Assembly (NCBI RefSeq): GCF_050908995.1 | Contig: NC_135123.1 | Location: 14,756,001-14,820,000 of the forward strand | From: Andrena cerasifolii | Lineage: Eukaryota > Arthropoda > Insecta > Hymenoptera > Andrenidae | Reading direction: 5' to 3' | DNA: 64,000 bases | In this document: piece by piece, positions 37,351 to 51,900 of the stretch | How the letters are laid out: every line of letters begins with the position of its first letter | Position numbering within the stretch: the stretch's first letter is position 1 | Notes under the pieces: model-generated | Seen by the model: the letters and a program-made list of their open reading frames with translations, nothing else | Told to the model about the DNA's origin: nothing | Databases searched by the model: none | Translations under genes and position numbers: made by a program

Positions 37351-37522
37351 TATATAATCGACGGCGAAGGTGCCTGTCTCTTCATATCCTATCAGTGACC
37401 ACGTTTCTTTAACCGTCCGACACTTCGTTCGATTCGCGTTTATTAAGAGAGAGAGAGAGAGATAGAGAGAGGGAGAGAACAGACAGTGGAAAGAATCGAG
37501 CGAAAAGGAGAAGTGACGCAAG
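37351..37522 (+). promoter_or_regulatory. Candidate promoter and non-coding first exon of the lectin gene
   Basis: TATATAAT at 37351-37358 is followed by an arthropod initiator-like TCAGT at 37392-37396 and a strong splice donor (GCAAG then GTGAGT) at 37523. The lectin ATG lies just after an acceptor at 39940, so a 5' non-coding exon upstream is required; this is the best candidate. TATA-to-initiator spacing of about 40 bp exceeds the usual 30 bp or so. A GA microsatellite lies at about 37446-37476. Confidence 0.3.
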
Positions 37523-39235
37523 GTGAGTGCTGAGAATGAGAAATGCAGTGCGCGTTCGCTTCCATTTCCCTTCGACTTCGCGAATCCAGAGATTCGCCAG
37601 CGGAATGTCGATCGCAGCGTGCTAAACGGCGGCTTTAGAGAGTGTGCGCGGACACGTACGTGACAAGAACTGAGTTTCGCGACGAGCAAGTGCTTCTTGC
37701 TCTTGTACGGCAAGCTCAAAGGCGAATAATGCTAGACTTCTGCGGAGTAGGGTTTCTTTCCAAACGGGGCGTTAGGACGTTTTCACGCGGGACGGTTTTG
37801 TGGCTCTCTGGTATCTTGGATGCATTCCGTTGAAAAATACAGCAATGGTTTTAAAAAAATAGGAGGGGATGAATGGAACATATCAATCGCGAGGCACAAA
37901 AGTGTCTGATGCAGAAGAGTTCCTAAGTTTTTCTTAGAAAAAGTTAAGGAATTCGTTGTTCCAGGAATATCAGGATCTTTTTTTTGAGACGCTACTGTAG
38001 CTCGCGATTGATATTTTGGATACGTTCACTCAGCTAAGGCAGTGCAAATTTAAGAATAAAGAAAATTAGGAAAAGTGTGGACTCGGTGAAAATACAAATC
38101 GCAAGCCGTAAAATGTCTCTTGTAAATAAAATTGCCCTTATATCTTTCCTTTGTTAGGGTGTAACTGAACCGCTTAAAATGTTTGTGCGAAAAGTACCGT
38201 TTCGATATAAATTGATTACTTTTTTGGATAGAGATAGGTACAAGAATTCGAAGGACTGAGAGTTACGAGGCGGAAGAGGCATTTTGTTTATCGTATGAAA
38301 AAATTGAGTAGAAGTATGAATGAAAAAGATTATTTTCACCAGCTAACATACATTGCCCTTAACTTTTCATTTTCGTATGTGAATTTACTGAAAAAGAATA
38401 ATACAGATTTTCCCCACTCTGTTTAAAATTTTCATGCTGAAATAAAAATCTCCTCCACGATAGAGTAATCCATTCCTAATTTATTTCTTCAAATTTTTGC
38501 TTTTTACTTGCTTTACGCAGCAAGACTTCTATTTCGTGCATTGTCTTATTTTTATCCAGAGAAACCAGGAAGTCACGCGCGTTGGTTTGAAAATCATCGC
38601 CTTACGCCATACGAGGCACTATTAAATCGTTAGTTGAGAGGCAGAAAAATCGAGTTCGGTTAGGTGATCACATCAACGCGAGAATTCGCGAGTAAGGCAG
38701 GCTACGCATTTCTCTATCAATAAAAAGTACCGCGCAGCATCGTTATATTGACACTCGCTGAGAGAAACTCGCGTTGACTTAAGGAAACTATTTAAGCGTA
38801 TACACGGAGTCACGATTTTATCTTCCTGTCATGTCCTTCTCTTCTTGTTCTTATCATTTAACCAATAAAACTCTCACCAGCTTTTGACCGCGACGTAACA
38901 GAAATTGCACACTCCTGCGACGCGTTACTTTAAAATTAAAATCAGCTCCTAATTGTTCTGCGATTCATCAATATTCCAATTTGGATAACGTTCGTTTCAA
39001 CCCTGAACGTCTCGCGATGGATCCGCTTCGAATTCATAAAAAAATTTATCGTAGAACTTTCGTGCCGGAATCGATGCGAAATTCAGAATAGTAGGATCTT
39101 TGCTTCAAACGCAATTGCAGAACTGTTTAGCTAAATCTACTGTGCTTTATACTGTGACATGCCGTAGCTTTTTTTTCAATTATCAAGAATATTTAAGGAA
39201 CACGATTATTAAAGGAGTACTCAAGTAGATGTCAA

Positions 39236-39618
39236 GGAGTCATTCCGGTTACTGAGCCGTTAAATTCAGCGATTTTCAGGAATTTATTGCGGCGAAAATA
39301 ATTATAGTAATGCAATAAAACTTTTTTCTATTTGTTAAACTACAGTTCTACAGTAAAGAAAAAATATAAAACTAATAAAATTATTGCTTTTGAAATGCTT
39401 TTGAAAGCGAAAAAATGAAGTTTCGAGAAAAACGCGTCGGAAGTTTTCATCTATGGAGGTCGAGACTCTACACCCCCTACAAAATGCCTCTGTGGAAGCT
39501 AAAATAATCGAAATTTTTCCATGTAAATTTAACAGTACATTCTTGAGGACATGTACCTACTTTCGAAAAATGTTTAAAAAAAGTCGGCTTTTTCAATCCG
39601 TCTGACCGGAATGACCCC
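39236..39618. mobile_element. TTAA-type element, 383 bp, with one altered flank
   Basis: The left end GGAGTCATTCCGGTT and the right end in reverse complement GGGGTCATTCCGGTC agree at 13 of 15 positions. TTAA follows on the right (39619-39622) and TCAA precedes on the left (39232-39235), one change from TTAA. The interior is AT-rich and non-coding. It lies just upstream of the lectin's first coding exon. Confidence 0.65.
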
Positions 39619-39940
39619 TTAAATGAATTATAGAATTTTAAACACATCATAAGTATTCGAATATTGCGATCTTCCAGGTATACAAGTATGGAGTATGCTA
39701 TTCAAGTACTCGAATCTTTAAATATCAGATCTGCTCCAGTCTTTGAATATTAAAACTGCTGCAATATTCGAACATGAAGGCAGCTTGTATGCCTGAATAA
39801 ATATCAAGACTGCCCAATTACAAAAGTCTTCAAACACAGCAAAGTTTGACAATCAATTCCAATTCCCGACGAAAAATAAACTGCTACTGCTTTTAGAGGT
39901 GATCTTCCCGAGGTACCCTAAAAGTCTATTTGCTTTTCAG

Positions 39941-42900
39941 ATGATCTTGGTGCCACTGGCCGTGATACTACTCGCGGCGTTCGCGAGCGCCCAGCAAATA
40001 AACGAAGTTCGGCCGCCGAGCAATAGACCAGGAAGATTCCTCTCCCTGCCCATACCGCAAAAGTGTTCGAACCGTAAGTAGACTTTCCATTCTCCAATTT
40101 CGACGTGCATTCTAGGGCAGCCGAAGCTAGCCCAGCTGTTTGCGACATAGGCTCAGATAAAATGGCCACTTCCCAAATCGTGGCATTTTCTCTGTCGTTC
40201 ACCTTTGAGACTTTCTCTCGTCAGCCACTATGTGGCCATCAACGCCGAGGCGTCCCGAGCTTCCGAGCGTGTCGTTTCTGAAATCGATGCCCTGAAATCC
40301 GCGATACGTTCTGCCCAAACGACACCTCCGCGCTTCCGCGACCGCGGGACATTTGGATGCACTGGCACGTTCTCCGGGTGACTGGAAGAAATCGAGGTTA
40401 AAGCGGCTGATACGCGCTAAGAAGACTCTCGCGCAATCTCTGACGATCGTGTATTTTTAAAAGGGGGCCCGTGCCACGAGCTACTCGGCCTCTTGTGCAA
40501 CCACGCACCTGGCTATTCACTTCTGACGAGTGCATAGTTGCTGGAAGAATCGGTGTAAGGAATACGCCGGAGCGGTGAATCAGACCGTCGAGTGCCGTCG
40601 CTGACTGGGGATTAGGTCACCGCGATGAATTCAGGAACTGAATTCTAATTCGCGTATTATAAATTTATCTCGCAAAGCGTGATTCGAATCAGAGTTGAGG
40701 TTCTTCGGAGAAAGCTGAGCGGGAGAGTCACCCCTTACAGGCTTCTGTGAGGCAGACAGTTAGATACTGTCCATTATCTAACCCCAATTCTCAGCACTAC
40801 AACAGCATTTGATCAGTACGGGCAATCTGTGCGGAATACGCCCATAGGCGTTCAGGGGGTATGATTAACGAATACAACAGGTGCGTTTCCGCACGTGGTG
40901 CACGCTAAACGGTTGAATCTGATAATTAAAAAATATAAGCTTAGTTAAAACTGGTGAGCCAGCTCGGGAACCCGGGATCGCTAGTTCCAGGCCTGAGGGC
41001 ATGCTCCTGGGGTTTAACATACCTCCAGAGGCAAGCCTCAGGCACTGAGAGCGACAAGTCTTTTAGGTTTCGGAGATTCAAGCAAAGAACGTACGCCGTG
41101 TGCGGAATTACTTAAACCCTACTCGTTAAGCATACTCGCTGAACGCCCGCAGGCGTTCTCCGCACACGGCGGAAGGCTCCACTCTAGAAACTCAAGTATG
41201 CGATCACTTTCGCTACCAACTGTGTTTACGACATCGCTAAATCTGTTCCACCAGATATACCCCGTTGTCTACTCGTTAACAGGTCGCCCAGGCGACGGCG
41301 AATGCAAAACCAGTGTCCCATCGTTCGCGTTCGATGCACTTTCTCATGACTAGCATGCAAAAGGTATCTCCCGGCACGGATCTCGCAATCGCTCCGCGAT
41401 AATTAACGAGGATACGCAAAGGTACGAAATGAACCACTCGGGATGGAAAGACACGCCGTGCACATGAACACGTGCTGGCCTCTTGCGCGCCATAATTGGT
41501 GAAACTTGTCTATGTCAATTCGAAACCGCGTCCCACGATCCTTAGAACCGCGTGGATCACTATCGGCAACAATGTACACTATGTCTTCTTAGAATGTTAT
41601 TACTATTTCAAGGGATTCTCTAGGATTTCTCAGCGAAACTGGGTCGGTAGGTTCGATGATAAAAAATGGAGAAGAAATCTAAATGTAGGCTCGTAAATGG
41701 TTTGTTACAAATTTCTAGTTGAAATATACAATACGAAGCAGTGGCGCACTGAGGATTTAATCTTGGGGGGAGCCGAGTTGAACGGATAAAAATATTTTTG
41801 AGAAAAATTTATTTAATGCAACTTCATTTAATGCAAATTCAATAAAATTCAGTAGGTAGGATTATGAAAATTTATTTAAAGAATAAAATCCAGTATTCTT
41901 TTCTTTTTGCAAACCCTCTTCTTTGAGGGATGCCAGGTCCCCTTGCCCAGTCTCCTCTGGGTGCGCTACTGATACGAAGGAATTCATTCATTTTAATTAA
42001 TTTAGTTAAAACTTAAATAGATAGGGGATATTTACTTTATCAGTTTACTTGCAATTAATTGTAAGTTGTATTTGATCCTCAGAGTAGGCAATCTGATTAG
42101 TCCACTTTCTGCACATTTTTTAATTCTAACTTAGAAATTTAGATTTTTTTTTCTTCTAATTTTATATTTCATGGAGTTGATGAGTTATGCTGTTAATACT
42201 GCATTTAAATATGTTGGTGATGCTTGTTCAACAGCCAGTGATACTGTATGGACCGACATTTCCAGCGCAAGTGGTTAAAAAAAAGTACCAATTTGAGTCT
42301 GGGACGACACTTTCCTGTTGCGTAATACTGAGTGCACAGTGTTTCGCCTCGTCCATTACAAAGAGTCGAGACGTACATATTGGGAACGTCAATTTGTTTC
42401 TTAAGCGACATCGGATAATGGATTCTCTGATAGTACACGGGAAAGAAATTTGTTCGCATCATTCACAGAGAACAAAGGATGATTTGTAGCTTAATGACAC
42501 TAAATTTCTTGTTTAAAATTCCTTCGAATATCTTAGTAGTCGGTGTGACTTTTACTTGACGCAATGCTCGAAATGACGAACGCTTATAAATATTACGGAG
42601 AGATATTGTTCCTTTTAGTTTGAATGAAAAATGCGGTTAACGACAGGCACTTTCTCCCGCTTACACTGAACTCCGCTTCTTCTCCAATCGAAGAGGCTAA
42701 TTTGCGCACAATTTAGTGTCAATTTTCACATTATTGCGACAAGGGTTTCGAGCAAAGTGTGCACACAGAGTTGGTATTATTGAATATATAAAAACGAGTA
42801 TTAATGTGAGACTAATTAGTTAATATAAGAATTTGTTGAGAATTATTCTTGAGAATCTTAGGGAATCCAATATGCCACCACCACGCTTAAAAGATCATCC

Positions 42901-45900
42901 CATGTTCCCAAGATAAATTTTTATGAAATTATGTATTCAGTTTAGTAATTCTGGAATTAATGCGTATTTATATTTTCTTCTCATTCTGATTTTTTATAAT
43001 AGGAGTATAATGATCTCGTATTATAATTCATCGCGAATTATTCATATTTAACGAAATCCAGTATTCTTTCAAAATCCATTCTTCGACCACCTAACGAGCA
43101 TCTACGCGTCTATTAAAATCTTCCGTATAGAATCATTGTGAAATACGTTAAACAAATTCTGAGAACATGATAGTTCTACAAAGATACTATTCTCGAGGAA
43201 GCTAGCACACTGCGTGAGAGTAATAAATTCCCATCATTCTTGTAAACAATAAAAAATGATTTTTCATTACGTGAAGGCTCTAAAAAAAATTGGGCATCGA
43301 ACAGAACTGGATATTAATTACATAAACAAATCTACTGGAATAAATATCCCAATAAAAATGAATCATCGTTGCCTTTAGTTCAATGGGATCGAATAACCCA
43401 TTCTTTTAAAGGAATATAAAGTAACTGGTCAATTAATTTTCTCCAAAATAAATGATTCTACAATAACAAGTGTATTCTATTGACTATGACGTCTATTTCG
43501 AAATATCTTGCAGTAAACGGGGAAACAAATTAACTGGTGTAAAAAAGTATATAAAATTTGTAATCATAAATAATCAGAAAATTTCAAAATGCTCGCATTT
43601 CCACGGTATTTAACCACCCGAGAGGTACGAATACGTAGACCGTGGGACTGAATCACCTTTGCCGCAATGGAGCAACGTAATGATGTTCGGATACGACCAC
43701 AATCATCTTACATCCTAATGATTGCATGCTTGCACTCCTGGAATGTTCGATCATCCAACGGAGAGTGATGTGACGCAGTTGCATCCATGTACTAGCTCGG
43801 TAACAATGAGAAACACGAGTCACGTGTCGATTTGATGAAATCATCGAAAGTGGATTTCTTTCCTTAGAAATGGGTGCCTACAGAGTTCTTTGAAATAATA
43901 ATTCAATGATGCAATCATAATTCACAAATAACTCAATCACGTAATGATACGTATAATTGAATAATACCTAAGTAATTGAGTTGGAGAATTATACAGTGTT
44001 ACGTAAGTGTTATTTATTACATTACCTATTATTTGGCATGTTATTAATATTCACAAACGTAATTTAAGGATACAGAATTATGATTAGTATAATGTTTCCA
44101 AGCATGAAGTTGTGTGAAGTAGTTGTAGCTGAAGTACATAGACTATGAATTACTTCGGTCGATTTATTTTTTATGTGGTAACCCCGGGACTTAATAACTG
44201 GAACGATTTAATCATCATTTCCTTCCCATATTTAACACAATATCTAATGAGATTCATCTTGTGAGATTTATTCTTCCCACTTTCTTTCGTTAGAAATCTT
44301 TCTCAAAGGGTAACTTTAATTATATTATCAATTACATACTTATTCCCTCTTTTAAAAATATGTAGTTTCTATATTTTTAAAAAAAAATCATGTACGAACT
44401 TTGCCTCTACTGGATGAGCAAGTACTTACATCTAAAATGTCAGTATTTAATCACAGAAGTGTTCCGTGTGAAAAGACCTCAACTTATAAAGGCCCTATCG
44501 AATCTGAGGGCCTCAACTTATAGTCCGCTCAATCTAAATTCTCCCACGTACATTCCATCGAATTTAAGGGCCTGAACTTGTAGTCCATCGAATCTAAGAA
44601 CTCCCACGTACATTCCATCAAATTCAAGAGACCCAATCTCTATCCCATTAAATCTAAGGGCCTCAATTTAATATATTCCACCAAACCTAAGGACTGCCGC
44701 GTATATTCCATCCAATCTTAGAGTCCCAACTTACATTCCACGGAATCTGTGGGCCCCTTCATACGAAACACTTCTTTGCATTACAATAAAATTGTTATTC
44801 CGTACATATTCACACATCTACCTTCGTCCACCTTCTTCAAAACAACGTCATCGTTACCAAATACGTAAATACATCTGAAGTACCGCTCACGACTCACAAG
44901 AAGTGGCCATAGATGCCCTTAAAGATTCTCGCTGCGCACATGTCAGCTACGCTTGTCCTAGGCACCTTAAGTGGTCTCTAATCAAAATTGCGCAACCCTT
45001 TCGACGCGAGGGAGACCTTAACTATCAAATTACCGTTAAAGCAACGTATGACAGTGCGGCTGAACAATCAGCTGTCGCAACGTGTTCCTCGCGAGGCAGT
45101 CCGACTGACAACCTCACAAAAGGCCGATCTTCAGCCACCACGAAAATGTCAAGAATTGTTGCGAAACGAAACAACGCCGCTCCTGCAACATAATTCTTCC
45201 TCGGCCGCTCGTTATACGCGCGCAAAACGACCAGTCTTTAACGATAGCTCGCGTTCATCTCTCTGCGAATCCCGCTTTCCCTTCAGCCCTCAATTCGATG
45301 CATTTAAGTGCGAGTGTTTAGACGAAGAGTGCTCTGATTTCGACAAGAACTTGAAATCTCGCTGCTGCTAAATTTTCTAGCAATCTCCCACGAAATATTG
45401 CATTAGAACGGATAAGTGTCTGTCTCAAAATACCCACTTGTTGTTATGGGGAGGCATAGATGTCCGAAAGGGGGGTCAAAGGGGGCGTTTACCTCCCCTG
45501 GCTTTTGAAAAAAAATCGCTTATTTTTAATAACTGATCTTTATCAAGTTTATACTAAAAAAGTGAATATTTGTAATATTTCTGTTTTAAATTGGCACTAA
45601 AAAATGGGTCCAAGAAAGCAAGAAGGGTACTCCTTTTAATTCAATTCGTCGATGTCGTCGCCAGGGTTGTTTCTTCATTACTATATTTTTCTTTACCGTC
45701 ACCCCCTAGTTGCCTTCCCTCTGGGAAAAAAAGTCTCCGGACGCCCTTGTGGGGAGGAAAAAGAAACCAGTTGTCCTCGAAGGCGGGGCGATTCGAGTTA
45801 ACGCATTGACTTCTGTGCCGGGAAAAACTTTTACCTCCGACTTGGCTTTCTTTTCCTCTGGCTTCGTCTTTAACCAGGAAGCTTCTACAGTGTCTAGGGT

Positions 45901-48900
45901 TTGCTTATGAGTTTGCAAATGAATTATAAGTATTCTTTGTACAAAACGACACTTGACGTGTCAAACTCGCGTATGTAGGAGGACTGTCGATAATAATCAT
46001 AATAACAAGTCAGCTTTCTTATATATTACATGCAAAGAAAAAAAGTAAAATGTTAAATGTTGATTTTAAATGTAACAACAGTGAGTGATGTACTTTAATA
46101 TTTGGTGCCTCATTTATATAATCATTCAAGTAAAAAAATGTTTGCAAATTTCAAAGTAGACTTGCAGTGTTTATTCACACGTTTGTACTTAAATAAGTAC
46201 CATTACTGAATCACCGTTGTTCACATTTTACTAAAGGAATATTTTTAAATGAGTGGTCTGAAAATGTGTTGAAAAATAAAAAAAAATCTTGGCCTGTATA
46301 CTTTCTCATTTAAAAGTTCTCAGACTGAAATTTCGAAAATATTTTCACTCAACGACTCCCAAAAAGTGGGCTGCACACTTTCTTCTTTCCGTTCCGAGGA
46401 ACGCCATATGTAAACCCCACGTTTCAGTGCACGCAAACACTGACTGCAAATATTGACTGTTTCATTCGCATAAATTAAACGTCTCTGGATATCTTTTTAA
46501 ACATTCGGATGTCGTTACACCTGCCCGGGGAACAACACGTGCAGGTAATGACACGTGAAAGCGAGGACTTTCCATTCCTTTGGTGCTCATCGTGGCTGAA
46601 GACCACTTTGCAATCTTAACAGCGTCAGCCTCCTGGCATTATTCTTTCAATTCTTTTCATTAGATGCTGTGCATAAATCTGTTAAGAGTTTCTCCCCAAA
46701 ATTTCGTATATAATTATTGTGAGAAACTTTGTACAGTCTAAATAGTATAGAAGTCAATTAATGGTGAACTTCACTTTTTTGTCTACGTTTTAGGTGTCTT
46801 ATTAAATATTACATTGGGGTATTTTGTGAAATATTCTGTGATAATTCTATTGTCCCCACAATTTTGTTTCTAAGAGCTCTGCTTTTTACCAAGGCTATGA
46901 TGTTAATTATTCATTTCACATAAATTCATTTTTGTAATAGAAAAGTTGACAATTTTTACAATTGAAGATTACTGTACAAATATTTTTAAGTTTCATCAGT
47001 GATGACAACGTTGACTTTGACGCAATATTGTGTCATTTGTCATGAAGGTGTTGAATTAAAAAAAAATCACAATCTAATTCTAATTAATTACTGATCGTTT
47101 TGCGAGTCTTTTGTTAAGTGTTCTAGAAATTAATTTTAATCAATGCTGTTAGTTGCTTGGAAAGGACATAAGACCAAATCGATAGTAAATGAAATATCTC
47201 TTTTCGAAATTGGCATACACATACCTATTGGACAATAGAACTAGTATGGAAATGTGGTCGATCACTCGTGCCGGAAGTGAATGTAAAAGTGACAGATATC
47301 CACTGTCCATCGATTAATTAAGTCCACTTTCTTCGTCCTAAATTGACGACTCATATTCGAATAGAACCAACAAGCGAAGAAATTAATTTTGTTTGCTATT
47401 GCTGAATAAATGACAAGTGTTCTGTCTTTTTTGCCAATACTTATAAACCTTTTAGCACAAAGAAGAACATTTGTCAATATAATTTATATTATTCGCCTTA
47501 CAAGAGGAATTTTCATAAACAAATATACGTAATTCTGATCAACTAAAGAAATATCATTCATTGGCCACTAGGAATAATCACAATTATTTACTGTTTATCA
47601 TTTTTACCCTTAATTGGAAGTTGAATAATTTTCTCTTCGAGTTCGTTAGAAACACTGAACGATAAAAGTAGAAAGGGACTCTTGAGCACTTTTAACATAA
47701 TTATAAACATTTTCAAAGTTACTTGAACCCTACTCAAAATTTACAACGAGCATTCAGTGGCCCAATTTTAAACAATAAAACATCCCTGCATTTCACTGCA
47801 TTGATTTTCAATTCCGACTAAGTTTTCTGTACACAACTATTGTTTACTAAGTAAGTAGATCCATCACAACATTCCACCATTGTGCATCCATCAAGCTAAA
47901 CGTGTATTAATACGTCTACCAGACATTCGACGTATTTCAAATCGATATTGTAAGAGCGACAAAGGCATCGATAGCAATTTCCAAAGAGGGAAACCGTTAC
48001 GCAGGCTCTGGAGCAAGAGGACTGCACGCGCGAAGGCGATTATCGCGAGTTCCTTGACACAATCGTGAGACGTGCGAGCGCCTCTGAAGGCGCATAAATG
48101 TTTAATGAACGGTGATATAACGATCGTAAATTGCGAGTGTACGATGGAATGAAAGAGAGGAGGCCGGTTGCTTTTTCCATTGCATACGTGAAAGAAGAGA
48201 CGTGTACGCATTGCTGCATACAATAGGGGGAGAAGAAGCGCGTATTTAATTGACCATAAGAAACGAGAATCTATCCTTGTGTGTTTAAGGAATTATGCAA
48301 TTGCGTTATTAAACGAAATACACCGAGGACACGCGCCAGCGTCGCAATAGGGGTAAACTGTTGTCTAGACGTCGATCAACTTGACCAAAGTAAACGCGGA
48401 CTCGGTAGTTTGAGGGCACGAAAATGAGTTACTGGGTCAAGAACTCGTAACGTGGTTGGAGCGGTGGTAGAAATGATTAGGGGTGATTGTTCAATTCAAT
48501 CATTTATATAAGTAAAGGAAAATCGTCACTCGTCAGAAGGGAAATGGGAGGAAATACGGATTGCAGGGGACGGAAATAGTTTCTGAAATATTATGAGGCA
48601 TACAATAGTCGTGATCGAACACGATACCATAATTGTTCCTGCGTGCATTGTTACGAACATCCATTGTACAACTTCCACACAGGAAATTTATCGCGGAAAG
48701 GAGTGAAAAGCGCGTTCAATGACGTTCCATCGCTGGTCATACATTCAAAGTACTTTTAAGGGTTGGTGTGGCACTAAAGGAAATAATTAACTCTTTTTAC
48801 TCATGCACTGAATAACTACTGGTTGTTTTGTAACTTGTAAAGATGAGGTAAAAATTGTGATTCCTGATTTTATTATTAGAAGCATACGATATACTAAATC

Positions 48901-51900
48901 ATAATTAACTAATGGAGAATTAAATTAATATTAAGCAGGTTTTAAAATCTAATTTGAAAATAAGAAATTCTCAAGTTTATATGAAGTATTTTCTCCGTCA
49001 GTAAACAAGATTAATATTTTAAGAAGAATTGTTGCTAATTTAAGTTTAGAAATACAAATACTTCATGTTCTCCGGAAAAGAGTTTTAATGTAAAATCTGT
49101 AAATCTGTCTGGCTCGAGGATTTTAATCGGAAATCTACAATGTACATTGAAAAATCTACGAAACTCTATCGAATATAAAATATTCAAGGACGTGTTGTTT
49201 ATTTAATAGCAAGACGTAACCGTAATGATTCCCCCGTTTCTCGTCGAAACTTCTGTAAATTTATTCTGGCAATGAGCATCACGAGTTTGGCCTATGTCGC
49301 AATTCTTCAGACAGACCATGTTTCTTCTTGGTCAAGGCACCCCACAGATCCTCGAATTACCTCTGCTTTCAATATAATGTCCATTAAATAACCATACTCT
49401 ACAGTAGTCTTCAATTTTTCTTATTTTAAAAACAGTTCTCGCCTTCTAAATTGCTCGTATGGAGATTAGTAGCGAGCAACTCAAATTTTGACTATTATTT
49501 TCGACATTTGTTGGTGCAGTAGAATCTCCACTTAATCAAACGCTCGATTGACCGAACAGTATAATTTGAGCACTATTAGACGAATTTTACGACACAGGAG
49601 TAATGGGTTATAAGTGACGAAATGGCTGATGTTGAAATCATTGAAAAGGCTATGAAAAGCTATAATCAAAGATGAAGAAATATATCTGACAATAACAATC
49701 CTAGTTATCCTCTGAAGCATTCGTTGTTTTAGAAACATGCCTCGTCTGAAATGACTTCGTTAAGAAAAATATGTGAACTGAGGGCTCAGAGGGTTTGGAA
49801 GACTAAAGTGGAGAATGAAAAAGATCATTAAATTTTAGTGCCATTGGTTAAACTTATGGAATAATGAGTAACAAGTAACCTTTACTTATGGGTTAATTAA
49901 ATTATTAATTAATTTAGTTTAATATATCCCATAAATTTACCAGTAATAATTTAAATAAAACAAATATACTAGTAGTTAAATCTAATATATTCATATATTA
50001 GTAGATAACTACGTATTAGTAGATAAATTCAGTCTTTAAGATCACGTGTTATTTAAACAGTTTAACGCTCGTGGATGATCCTTGAGGGAAAATGTATCTA
50101 GCGTCGAGCTGCAGAGTGACGTCTATTTTGTAATCATTCAGAAGGCAGCCACGCAATGACATTCACCGTGAGATTCCGTTTTCCGTGATATATCAGAGAA
50201 GAAACCTGCAATTTAACCGTTCTTTTTTTCTGCAATTTTTCCCAGCGCTAAGGTAACGTGTGATTACTTTGACCGAAGTCAAGCGTTGATCACACGTTCC
50301 CTTGTAACGCTATGGGCAATGAAACGCGTAATAAATACGCGATAGGAGCGCAAGGCACGACTATTCCTGTATCATCTGAAATAACAGGTTCTGACATAAT
50401 CAATTCTGTATAATGGGTGATACCGTATTGCACAAGAACCGACGCCACACGACACCATGTCTCCCCCATTACACGAAATTAACGCGAAATCGACCTGCGT
50501 CGGACCTGATGACTTTTAAATAACACTCCGCGTCTCACTTTGACTCGCACCTTACAATTTGCTAAATATGAACAACGAGCGTATAGAAACCCGAGGTAAA
50601 ACGAAGCTTGCCAGTGGCATTTGCTTTCTGAAAATCGCCGTGTACAAAGTGCTTAGCTTTAATGATCGAATAATTGCTGCTTGCTAATGAAACACCCAGT
50701 TCCATTTGGAAAGAATAATTTTGAGAGGATTACTTTGTTTAGAAATCACTGTAGGTGGCAATCGTGAAGTAGACGATTGACTTGAAAATTGTGATATCAT
50801 CGATCAGTTCCACTTCAATCTCTCTAATGCTGTATTTATAAGCATCTATAAGCAATTTATTTACCATCCGCTTCATCCAATCAATTTTCCATTCAGAAAT
50901 GAAAGTAGCAAAAAAGTGGATGCTTCGAATTAAAAGCGTAGCTTATACAAGAGTCAGTCACAGTACTCTTAATACTAGAATTTGCAAACTGTAATACGAC
51001 GCCCAGTTAATAAACAAATTCAATTTTAGATTGCATACTATATTCTTCTTTTCAAAGCATTCTGTCAATTTATTTCAAGTATTTAACTTTGCTTATTAAT
51101 CAGAAAAATTCCATTGCATTTTCAAACACTGTGGAATTTGAATCAGAGTGGACCCTTTTCTAAAATTGCATTTGAAAAGCCCCGAGTTTTGACAATTCCA
51201 TTCATAAGTAAACATAATATATAAACGAAGCAGACGTGCTGGTATCGAAGTAACAGTCAGTCGCTATTGCCTTGGCGTGTCAGGAGCCAGAATATATTGG
51301 AGCCAAGTGGAGACGTCGCGATATCAATCGTGTCACGAAGAGCACGCGTAATTTATGCCAAAAGCAGAAGCGTCCTGCAGCACCATTCAATAGGAGCAGG
51401 TGTTTTGCAACCGTAGCGTTAGGTTCTCATAACGAGACACGCGTCGTAAATTGCCGGCGAGAGAGGCATTCCTGCATAAACACCCGCGAAAAAGTATCAG
51501 ACCATTGACATTTAAGCGGACGATAATCACGTGCCTCCGATTACAAATCCGCCTCGGCTGTGTACGCGGCAGATGTACATAATTGAATCGCGAACGGGAC
51601 GTTCGTTTTTTTTTTCTTTCAAAAAACGCTCTATAATTGTTCTTGCTTCATCATAAACGCCGTGATACAACTGGTCAGCTTGGACGTAATTACCATTTTT
51701 TATATGACTTTAAATCCAGCAAAAACAGTCTCGTGATTGCTTACAGTGGCGGTTAAAATGGCCCAAATCTGTAATTAAGATATAATTCTTTCTAATGGAA
51801 TTATCTGATCTTAAAGTTCCTTCTGACCACTACACTGTAGTTTCGATACGAGGATCGTTTACTCTGCTTTTCTGCTTGAAATAAAAGAGCTGAATTGTTT

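Noticed and set aside
44903..45371. Two overlapping GC-richer open frames in the lectin intron
   Set aside because: Neither shows a domain, and they compete over the same DNA; no splice or poly(A) signals were paired with them.
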